A program made the translations under genes and the position numbers. This document shows, piece after piece, positions 1 through 5,052 of a stretch of DNA of 5,052 nucleotides. The notes under the pieces are model-generated. The model was not told the origin of the DNA, did not search any database, and saw only the letters and a list, made by a program, of their open reading frames with translations. How positions within the stretch are numbered: the stretch's first letter is position 1; each line of letters opens with the position of its first letter. Origin of the DNA: Mailhella sp. (GTDB lineage: Bacteria; Desulfobacterota; Desulfovibrionia; Desulfovibrionales; Desulfovibrionaceae); the NCBI GenBank assembly GCA_017940105.1, contig JAGAZG010000220.1, forward strand, positions 1-5,052. Direction: 5' to 3'.

Positions 1-823
1 CGCCGGTCTGAGCCGCGAGAGCCGCCCCATGGCTTCGTTTCTTTTTCATGGTCCCACGGGCGTTGGAAAAACCGAACTGGCCAAGGCCCTTGCCGAGCTT
101 CTTGACATTTCGTTCGTACGCTTTGACATGAGCGAATACATGGAAAAGCACGCCGTTGCCAGGCTGATCGGTTCTCCCCCAGGATATGTCGGCTTTGAAC
201 AGGGAGGGCAGCTGACCGAGGCCATACGCAAGACTCCCCATGCCGTCCTGCTCCTGGACGAGGTGGAAAAGGCCCATCCTGACATTTACAATGTCCTGCT
301 GCAGGTGATGGATTACGCCACGCTCACCGACAACAGCGGCCGCAAGGCGGATTTTCGCAATGTCATACTGATCATGACCACGAACGCCGGCGCAAGGGAG
401 ATGGAGCAATCGCCCGTGGGCTTCTTCTCAAAAAGCAAGGCTTCTGACAGGAGCGAAGCGGCTGTAGAGCAGACCTTCAGCCCCGAATTCCGCAACCGCC
501 TGGACGCCATGATTCCCTTCCGCAGCCTTGACCGCGCGCTGATGGAGCGCATTGTTGACAAGACTGTCAAGCTGCTCCAGCCAGGCCTTGATGCCAAGCA
601 TGTGGAACTGGTCCTTACGCCAAAGGCGCGCACGTGGCTTGCCGATCACGGCTTTGACCCGCGCATGGGAGCCCGCCCCCTTCAGAGGCTCATACGCATG
701 GAACTGGAAGACCAGCTCGCCGGGCTCATGCTTTTTGGCACTCTGGAAAAGGGCGACAGGGTGGTTGCTGATGTTTCAGGCGACGATGCCGAGCACCTGA
801 CGCTGACGGCGGACGGAGATTAG
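1..823 (+). CDS. clpA: ATP-dependent Clp protease ATP-binding subunit ClpA, C-terminal part (5' truncated by window)
   Basis: ClpA is the AAA+ unfoldase that forms hexamers on ClpP in the cytoplasm and threads substrates, including N-end-rule proteins delivered by ClpS, into the protease. Only the second AAA+ module (D2) and its C-terminal small domain are present. The frame is open from base 2, so the Met at 29 is internal. It is preceded by an AGLSRESRP stretch that fits the usual sequence before the D2 Walker A. Counting from that Met, I see Walker A GPTGVGKT (8-15), pore loop GYVG (52-55), Walker B VLLLDE (73-78), sensor 1 around MTTNAG (116-121), a VGF tripeptide (130-132) where ClpA carries its IGL/IGF ClpP-docking loop, the arginine-finger segment PEFRNRLD (152-159) and sensor 2 GAR (214-216). 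The VGF loop separates it from ClpB, which lacks this docking motif. ClpX is a single-module protein with different flanking sequence. The C terminus is intact, ending at TAG 821-823, and aat follows after 2 bp. Confidence 0.95.
   Translation, partial: AGLSRESRPMASFLFHGPTGVGKTELAKALAELLDISFVRFDMSEYMEKHAVARLIGSPPGYVGFEQGGQLTEAIRKTPHAVLLLDEVEKAHPDIYNVLLQVMDYATLTDNSGRKADFRNVILIMTTNAGAREMEQSPVGFFSKSKASDRSEAAVEQTFSPEFRNRLDAMIPFRSLDRALMERIVDKTVKLLQPGLDAKHVELVLTPKARTWLADHGFDPRMGARPLQRLIRMELEDQLAGLMLFGTLEKGDRVVADVSGDDAEHLTLTADGD
815..818 (+). promoter_or_regulatory. Ribosome binding site of aat inside the end of clpA
   Basis: GGAG lies 7 nt before the ATG at 826, within the last codons of clpA. It supports the chosen aat start and suggests translational coupling, with ribosomes ending clpA at 823 and restarting at 826. 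Confidence 0.7.
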
Positions 824-825
824 CC

Positions 826-1476
826 ATGACGCCTGTCCTGCCGGCGGGCGGACCGCTGTGGTTTCCCCCGGCGGAAAATGCTGACAGCGACGGTCTTGTG
901 CTGGTTGGAGGGGACCTTTCTCCCAGCCGGCTCCTGCTGGCCTATTCCAGCGGGATTTTTCCATGGTACGGAGAAGGCCAGCCCATTTTATGGTGGTCGC
1001 TTGATCCGCGCTGCGTTCTTTTTCTCGAAAAGCTTCACGTTCCGGCCAGCCTTCGCCGCGTGATGAACAGCGGCAGGTTTTCCTTTACGGAAGACGCCTG
1101 CTTCGACAGGGTGATACAGGCATGCGCCACCGCTCCCAGGCCCGGGCAGGATGGCACTTGGATCACGCCAGAGATGGCCTTTGCCTATTATCGCCTGCAC
1201 CGCCTGGGACACGCACATTCCATAGAAGTGTGGGAAGACGGCCGGCTTGTCGGCGGGCTCTATGGCGTGCAGACCGGCAGGGTGTTTTCCGGCGAATCCA
1301 TGTTTCACCTGGCAGACGACGCTTCAAAGGCTGCGGTGGTGCATCTTGCCAGCTGGCTGCAGAAGCGCGGCATTACCCTCATAGACTGCCAACAGACCAC
1401 GCGGCACATGACGCGCTTCGGAGCCGAAGAGGTTTCACGGGCGGCGTATCTTGCCCTGCTGCGGGAGCGGCTGTGA
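826..1476 (+). CDS. aat: Leucyl/phenylalanyl-tRNA--protein transferase
   Basis: Aat is a cytoplasmic enzyme that transfers Leu or Phe from aminoacyl-tRNA to the N terminus of proteins starting with Arg or Lys, making primary N-degrons read by ClpS-ClpAP. The 216-residue product is complete and close to the usual family length (E. coli about 234), the difference being mainly at the termini. Family blocks visible in order are LVGGDLSPSRLLLAYSSGIF (26-45), FPWYGEG followed by ILWWSLDPR (45-62), GTWITPEM (110-117), AHSIEVW (130-136), GGLYG (143-147), FSGESMF (154-160) and LIDCQ (185-189). D187 and Q189 correspond to the Asp/Gln pair (D186/Q188 in E. coli) implicated in catalysis, and E157 to the conserved Glu of the GESMF block. 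The start at 826 is supported by GGAG at 815-818 and by a normal N-terminal distance to the GGDLS block. The gene sits 2 bp after clpA, so the N-degron-forming enzyme and the degrading ATPase are probably co-transcribed. No frameshift or missing key residue is seen. Confidence 0.97.
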   Translation: MTPVLPAGGPLWFPPAENADSDGLVLVGGDLSPSRLLLAYSSGIFPWYGEGQPILWWSLDPRCVLFLEKLHVPASLRRVMNSGRFSFTEDACFDRVIQACATAPRPGQDGTWITPEMAFAYYRLHRLGHAHSIEVWEDGRLVGGLYGVQTGRVFSGESMFHLADDASKAAVVHLASWLQKRGITLIDCQQTTRHMTRFGAEEVSRAAYLALLRERL

Positions 1477-1521
1477 GGTGCGGGATGCCGTCTTCGTCAT
1501 TGCAAGAGCGTTTTTTTTTAC

Positions 1522-1552
1522 TACCGGCAAAAGCAAGATTTTTTTGCCGGTA
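1522..1552. terminator. Inverted repeat between convergent genes, probable bidirectional terminator
   Basis: Arms 1522-1532 (TACCGGCAAAA) and 1542-1552 (TTTTGCCGGTA) pair perfectly over 11 bp around a 9-nt loop. The hairpin lies 45 bp after the aat stop and 25 bp after the stop of the minus-strand autotransporter gene, which is the expected place for a shared terminator. It is not a textbook intrinsic terminator: neither strand has a U run directly after the stem. A run of nine T (1511-1519) precedes the stem on the plus strand, and a run of seven T (1539-1545) overlaps the loop and 3' arm. I saw no convincing stem directly before the T9 run. Alternatives are a Rho-dependent site or an RNA 3'-end stabiliser. 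Confidence 0.55.
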
Positions 1553-1577
1553 ACGGAATTAAAAGCAGCGTATCTGA

Positions 1578-4500
1578 CTACCATTTTTTCAAAAGCAGCA
1601 GGGTGCAGCGCAGGTGGCTGCTGTGCCCTCCGCGTTCCATGCCAGCGCTGCCGGTAAGCTCCCAGCTGCTGGGCAGGTGTATCCCTCCGTCAATGGAAAG
1701 CGTGAAAAAGTTTTTGTCCTGGCGGGCTTCCATGAGCCAGCTCCTGTCCCTGTACCTGTCCAGCGAAAAGCGCAGCCTGGGTTCCGCGCCGGCAAAAACG
1801 TGGCGTCCGCCTGCGCGCAGGGCGATGCCGCCCTGCTTCAGGCTGAGCGATACTTCCATGCCGGCGCTGCCTGAAAGGTAGTCATATGCAGACGCCTCCA
1901 CATTCTGGCTGAAGATATCTCCGCCGCTTTCCGTAAAAGCCTCCTGCCAGATGCGCGAGTAATGCGCTCCGGCATATGGAGCGGCTCGCCACCCGTTTTT
2001 TTCTGCCAGGGTAAGCTTCCATTCCCCGCCCGCCTCGGCCATGGTGCTGTGATAGCGTGCGTCCGTGCGCAAGCCAAACAGGGGAAGGCTGCGCCTGAGA
2101 TGGTGTTCTGTCTGCGTCAATCCCGCGTACAGCAGAGCGTCAGAGCGCTCGCCATGCCGCCAGGCGTACAGGCCCAGCCGTGCGCTGCGCAGGTCGGCAT
2201 CAGCATGGTTGGGAGAAAAATCGTTTTCCTCATAGCCTGCAAATGCGCCGGCGCGCCAGTTCCCGGCAAGGGCGTGGTCCCATCCGGCCACGGCAAATTT
2301 GCCGCGGTAGTGGGCAGTGCTGTCCTGCCTGCCCCAGCGCCCGCCGCTTTTGAGCCAGAAATGCGTGGCAGGATTTTCAGGCCCTTCATCAATGCCCAGC
2401 ACATCGTGCATGCGTGCAGAAAGAATATGCGGGGCAAGCTGCCCCTGCTGCAGAAGGCTTATGGAACGGACAGCAGCGTTGGAAACAAGGCCGTCAAGAG
2501 CAGAACGGGCTCCTGCCGGGCTCAGGTTCAGCAGGGGGCGCATGGCTTCGCGCCAGGCGCTGCCGACGGGCTGCTGGGCAAACAGGTACGCCGCAGCATC
2601 AAAGGCATAGCCGGGAGTTCCGCACGTATTGTTTTCGATTTCGGATCCGACGAGTACCGTATTGCCTTCTTTCCAGCTGTGCTGGCTCAGCATGCCGCTG
2701 ACCGGAAAGGGCGAGCTTTTGTCATTGGATGTCGTTCCCGCGATGGAGGATGCTGAAAGCGCTGTATAGGTTTCACCCGGGAGCGCGTTCAGGGCTATGG
2801 CTTTTGAGCCGTCAACGCGCGCCGTGCCGCTGACCGCTATGCCGGCATGTCTGCCGGTATCGGCCCTGGCAAAAAGGATCCCGCTGCTTTGCAGGTCGCC
2901 TTGCACGGTGGCGGGACTGGAGGCGGAACCTGCGCCGAACGCGCCGTGGTTGATGAGCAGCCCTACATTGTTCAGGGTGCGCTGCCTGCCGCCCATGGCG
3001 TATGCCATGGTGTGCTCAGAAGAATCCGGCGTCTGCAGGCGATAGGTTCCGCCCGAAAGGATTCCGCCTTTTTCCACTTCGACGGAGAGTACTTTGGCGG
3101 TGCCTGAATAGGCCAGTGATCCGCTGACGGCCATGCGCATGTTTTCCTGACCTGAAATGTCGCCTCCGTAGGAAAGTCCCGTGCCTTCAAACGAAATCCT
3201 GGTCGTCAGCTCGTCATTGCCCCCGTACTGGCGGCGCATGGCCCATCCGTAGAGGGAGCCTTTGCTTTTTTCGAGCTGCCTGTCACTGTACGCCCAGTCT
3301 GAAATGATGGGGCCGCTGATGGATGCGCCGCTGCCTATCCTGATATTTTTGACGTAGGCGCTGTCATCGATGTATATGGCCGCCTTTTTGCCAGCAAGCT
3401 CGCCGCTGACGGAGAATTCCTCGACCAGGGGGCCGTCCACTTCGACTTCTGCGGCCTTGTCTGCCGAGTATCCCGTGCGCGTTGCCCAGGAAGCGCGTTC
3501 ATAGCTGTTGTCGCCGATGATCCCGAGGAGATTTGTGCCGAAGTCAAAGGCGGCTCCTATGCCTCCCTCGCCCATGGCCCTTACGCTGGCTCCGGGCGCT
3601 ATGGAGATTGTATGGTTTTTGCCGAAGGCTGTCAGAATGCCGTGGCCGTTGAGCCCGTCAGCATGCACGCGCGTACCGCTGCCTACAATGACGCTGTTGC
3701 CCGTTCCGTCAATGCGGATGCCAACGCCCGCAACGCCCTTTGTGAGCAGGGGAGCCTGCTGTTCGACCCTGTTCCCGTTGCCGTAGATGTGCAGCCCTAT
3801 GCCGTGCGTGCTCATGTTGTAGGTATTGGGCACATAGGCCGTGCCGTCTGCGTTCCGCGCAAAAAAGGGCGACGTGTTCACGATGCTGCCGTTGTCGCCG
3901 TAGATGGAGCGCCCGAAAAAGTTGCGGCGGTCGATGGTGTAGCCGATATCCTGAAGCAGGGCGAGCTCCGCCTCCATGAAAGAAAGGTAGTTGCGCCACT
4001 GCTGATGGCTCATCATGGAGTTGCGCAGCTCTATGTGCGCCAGGTCGGCGTCGTCTTTTTCGTCTGCGTCCTGGGCTTCATTGCCATTGATGGGCAGGCC
4101 GGGAACATACTGACCTGTCTTTTTGCCGTATGTGTTGTAGACGGTAATCCTGGTCCCGTTGAGGACTTCCTGAACATGCGGTCCGGAGAAGTACGGCAGT
4201 TTCATGCCTTCTTCTCCATAATAGCCGGGAAGGTCGAAATACGTTGCTTTTGTCGCCTTGTGCCCTGCCGTCTGTATCTGCATCGACGGCTGCGAGGGCT
4301 GCCCCCGCCAGTCATAGAGATGGCTGTCAAAAATGCTGCGATCTTCGTCAAACTGAAAGATGCTGTCTTTCGCCTCCTGCCCGCTGTCTGTTGTGATGCC
4401 CATGGCATGGCCGATTTCGTGGATCATGGTGGCGGAGAGGCTGATCTGTGAATTTTGAGGCAGCGGGGTCTTGTAGCTTTCCTGGAGCATGTCGGCAGGC

Positions 4501-4985
4501 AGCAGCTTCGTGCCGAGCTCTATCGCCCCGCTGATGGTGTCTTCGGGCTTTTTGCCGAGGCTGATGACGCAGTTGGCGGACCTGTATATCGTTGGCTTGC
4601 CCTGCATGCTCACGGTCATGGGGACGCCGGACGCGCCGGCGTTATCATCGTTATCCGTGATCGTTGCCAAAATGGCTGGAGAGGCGGGTGCTCTGGAGAG
4701 GCTCAGAAGACTGTCCCAAAAGTCGACGGCATAGCGCAGGCGTTCTTCCTGCCACGCAGGCAGATCATGCAGGGAATGCTGCATCGCCGGTGTATTTTCT
4801 TGCAGATACGCGCTTGAAAAGCTTTCCCCCTTGCCATAGATATCCAGCCGGAAGTAGCCGTTGCCGCTGGTATAGGATGTCTTTGCGGGAGCGGAACCTG
4901 CGCAGGCCGCTATGGCAGCGACGGCCAAAAGAAATGCCGTGTAAATGTTTTTCATCGTCTTGAACCGAATTTGAAGCCAGCGCAT
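1578..4985 (-). CDS. Autotransporter with N-terminal metzincin-like zinc protease domain and C-terminal beta-barrel
   Basis: This is a type Va secreted protein: exported by Sec, its passenger crosses the outer membrane with the help of its own C-terminal barrel and is displayed or released. Numbering is from the Met at 4985 (1135 residues). (1) Signal peptide: residues 11-34 have a short basic n-region, the hydrophobic run AFLLAVAAIAA, then either lipobox IAAC (25-28) or an AxA site near 32-34. (2) Metzincin-like domain, about 36-352: HEIGHAMGITTD (189-200) gives zinc ligands H189 and H193 and catalytic E190. The usual third His is Thr199; H317 is a candidate substitute, just before the Met-turn-like NSMMS (322-326). 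LALLQDIGY (341-349) resembles the closing helix of such domains. (3) Gly/Asn-rich beta-helix-like passenger, about 353-790. (4) Helical linker, about 825-863. (5) Barrel, about 870-1135, with amphipathic strands and a final aromatic Trp. The substrate is unknown. The start is uncertain: Met at 4955 gives a more ordinary signal peptide, neither Met has a good Shine-Dalgarno sequence, and the frame is open to the window end. Autotransporter identity is secure; protease activity is inferred. Confidence 0.9.
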   Translation of the reverse strand: MRWLQIRFKTMKNIYTAFLLAVAAIAACAGSAPAKTSYTSGNGYFRLDIYGKGESFSSAYLQENTPAMQHSLHDLPAWQEERLRYAVDFWDSLLSLSRAPASPAILATITDNDDNAGASGVPMTVSMQGKPTIYRSANCVISLGKKPEDTISGAIELGTKLLPADMLQESYKTPLPQNSQISLSATMIHEIGHAMGITTDSGQEAKDSIFQFDEDRSIFDSHLYDWRGQPSQPSMQIQTAGHKATKATYFDLPGYYGEEGMKLPYFSGPHVQEVLNGTRITVYNTYGKKTGQYVPGLPINGNEAQDADEKDDADLAHIELRNSMMSHQQWRNYLSFMEAELALLQDIGYTIDRRNFFGRSIYGDNGSIVNTSPFFARNADGTAYVPNTYNMSTHGIGLHIYGNGNRVEQQAPLLTKGVAGVGIRIDGTGNSVIVGSGTRVHADGLNGHGILTAFGKNHTISIAPGASVRAMGEGGIGAAFDFGTNLLGIIGDNSYERASWATRTGYSADKAAEVEVDGPLVEEFSVSGELAGKKAAIYIDDSAYVKNIRIGSGASISGPIISDWAYSDRQLEKSKGSLYGWAMRRQYGGNDELTTRISFEGTGLSYGGDISGQENMRMAVSGSLAYSGTAKVLSVEVEKGGILSGGTYRLQTPDSSEHTMAYAMGGRQRTLNNVGLLINHGAFGAGSASSPATVQGDLQSSGILFARADTGRHAGIAVSGTARVDGSKAIALNALPGETYTALSASSIAGTTSNDKSSPFPVSGMLSQHSWKEGNTVLVGSEIENNTCGTPGYAFDAAAYLFAQQPVGSAWREAMRPLLNLSPAGARSALDGLVSNAAVRSISLLQQGQLAPHILSARMHDVLGIDEGPENPATHFWLKSGGRWGRQDSTAHYRGKFAVAGWDHALAGNWRAGAFAGYEENDFSPNHADADLRSARLGLYAWRHGERSDALLYAGLTQTEHHLRRSLPLFGLRTDARYHSTMAEAGGEWKLTLAEKNGWRAAPYAGAHYSRIWQEAFTESGGDIFSQNVEASAYDYLSGSAGMEVSLSLKQGGIALRAGGRHVFAGAEPRLRFSLDRYRDRSWLMEARQDKNFFTLSIDGGIHLPSSWELTGSAGMERGGHSSHLRCTLLLLKKW
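1581..2378 (-). other. Autotransporter beta-barrel (translocator) domain
   Basis: Residues 870-1135 of the large minus-strand gene have the look of the PF03797 barrel: alternating polar and hydrophobic strands with aromatic girdle residues (for example FWLKSGGRWG, GWDHALAGNWRAGAFAGYEE, ARLGLYAWRHG). The length of about 265 residues is typical of a 12-strand barrel, and the protein ends in an aromatic residue (Trp) as expected for recognition by the BAM complex. The preceding helical segment (825-863) would fill the pore. The last strand is slightly unusual because Lys occupies position -3, where a hydrophobic residue is common. Confidence 0.88.
3930..4880 (-). other. Metzincin-like zinc protease domain within the autotransporter
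   Basis: This is residues 36-352 of the autotransporter (numbered from the Met at 4985). The active-site helix HEIGHAMG is at bases 4398-4421. A SIFDSHLYDWRG segment (217-228) follows, then YFSGPH (265-270), DLAHIE (314-319) and NSMMS (322-326), then a helix ending in QDIGY. From memory this order resembles bacterial secreted metzincins related to leishmanolysin (M8), in which a long insert separates HExxHxxG from the third His. The spacing H193 to H317 is 124 residues, and H317 to M325 is 8 residues. Assignment to a specific peptidase family is inference. Confidence 0.65.
4875..4955 (-). other. Signal peptide region of the autotransporter, with possible lipobox
   Basis: Translation from the Met at 4955 gives MKNIYT, an 11-residue hydrophobic core, and then IAAC, which fits the lipoprotein consensus [LVI][ASTVI][GAS]C; the Cys codon is at 4902-4904. 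Six residues further on, a second possible cleavage point (A-P-A before K) fits signal peptidase I. The sequence alone does not decide between them. If the Met at 4985 is used instead, the n-region gains ten residues with three basic side chains. Confidence 0.7.
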
Positions 4986-5002
4986 CCTTGAGCCGTACCA
5001 TT

Positions 5003-5046
5003 CAGGCTGAAAGATAAGCTTATAAATACAGATAAAAGTGAAAAAG
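5003..5046 (-). promoter_or_regulatory. AT-rich upstream region, possible promoter of the autotransporter gene
   Basis: This segment is clearly more AT-rich than the rest of the window. On the minus strand the best -10 candidate is TATAAG (bases 5019-5024, 5 of 6 matches to TATAAT), which would start transcription near 5012, about 27 nt before the upstream Met and 57 nt before the inner Met. No good -35 hexamer sits at the right distance; only T-rich sequence (about 5040-5045) is there. A 10-bp palindrome ATAAGCTTAT (5014-5023) overlaps the -10 candidate, and TTATCT occurs twice on the minus strand 18 bp apart (5012-5017 and 5030-5035). The window ends before any further upstream elements. 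Confidence 0.3.
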
Positions 5047-5052
5047 GGATCC

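Noticed and set aside
1511..1519. T9 run as the U-tract of a separate intrinsic terminator for aat
   Set aside because: Only a weak 4-bp TCTT/AAGA pairing can be formed just upstream, too little for a terminator stem.
1122..1553. 143-codon open frame overlapping aat in another frame
   Set aside because: It overlaps aat, whose family motifs run across the whole shared region. Its translation is Arg/Ala/Pro-rich, as expected for an out-of-frame reading.
1962..2756. 264-codon open frame on the plus strand, antisense to the barrel and passenger region
   Set aside because: Same reasoning: it overlaps a well-supported domain on the other strand and its translation shows no family features.
2993..3010. 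Inverted repeat CCATGGC-gtat-GCCATGG inside the autotransporter gene
   Set aside because: It is a 7-bp chance symmetry that encodes ordinary residues (around MAYAMGG) in a conserved reading frame, with no sign of a regulatory role.
4386..4421. Classical HExxHxxGxxH/D metzincin motif with a local third ligand
   Set aside because: Codon-by-codon reading gives Thr at the third-ligand position and Asp one residue later, so the classical motif is not satisfied. The distant-His model is reported instead.
3612..4451. 279-codon open frame on the plus strand, antisense to the autotransporter
   Set aside because: It lies wholly within the autotransporter gene, has no recognisable domain, and its composition is that of a GC-rich antisense shadow. 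The minus frame has clear protein motifs.

Overview
The window looks like chromosomal DNA from a moderately GC-rich Gram-negative bacterium. The outer-membrane autotransporter shows it is diderm. The clpA-aat gene order, together with the style of the autotransporter passenger (Gly/Asn-rich turns followed by an SPATE-unlike barrel), resembles Desulfovibrio/Bilophila-type Desulfobacterota. That assignment rests on remembered gene order and protein style, not on a search.

Layout. Bases 1-823 (+) encode the C-terminal third of ClpA, the AAA+ unfoldase of the ClpAP protease; its 5' end lies outside the window. Two bases after its stop, 826-1476 (+) encodes a complete leucyl/phenylalanyl-tRNA-protein transferase (Aat). 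The two genes almost certainly share a transcript. Functionally they form two steps of the bacterial N-end rule: Aat adds Leu or Phe to proteins that begin with Lys or Arg, and ClpAP (normally with the adaptor ClpS, not seen here) degrades the tagged products. A 101-bp convergent intergenic region (1477-1577) carries a strong 11-bp inverted repeat, probably a shared terminator.

Bases 1578-4985 (-) hold one large gene that takes up about two thirds of the window. It encodes a roughly 1,125-1,135 residue type Va autotransporter. In order it has a signal peptide (with a possible lipobox), an N-terminal metzincin-like zinc protease domain (HEIGH motif and a Met-turn), a glycine-rich beta-helix-like passenger, a helical linker and a C-terminal 12-strand-type beta-barrel ending in Trp. 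The gene converges on clpA-aat and is probably unrelated to it in function. An AT-rich segment upstream (5003-5046) holds its likely promoter, and the window ends exactly at a GGATCC sequence.

The most noteworthy item is the protease domain. The usual third zinc ligand of HExxHxxGxxH is replaced by Thr, but a downstream His just before the Met-turn could supply the ligand across a long insert, as in leishmanolysin-type (M8) enzymes. I see no CRISPR array, tRNA, rRNA, insertion sequence or phage feature.
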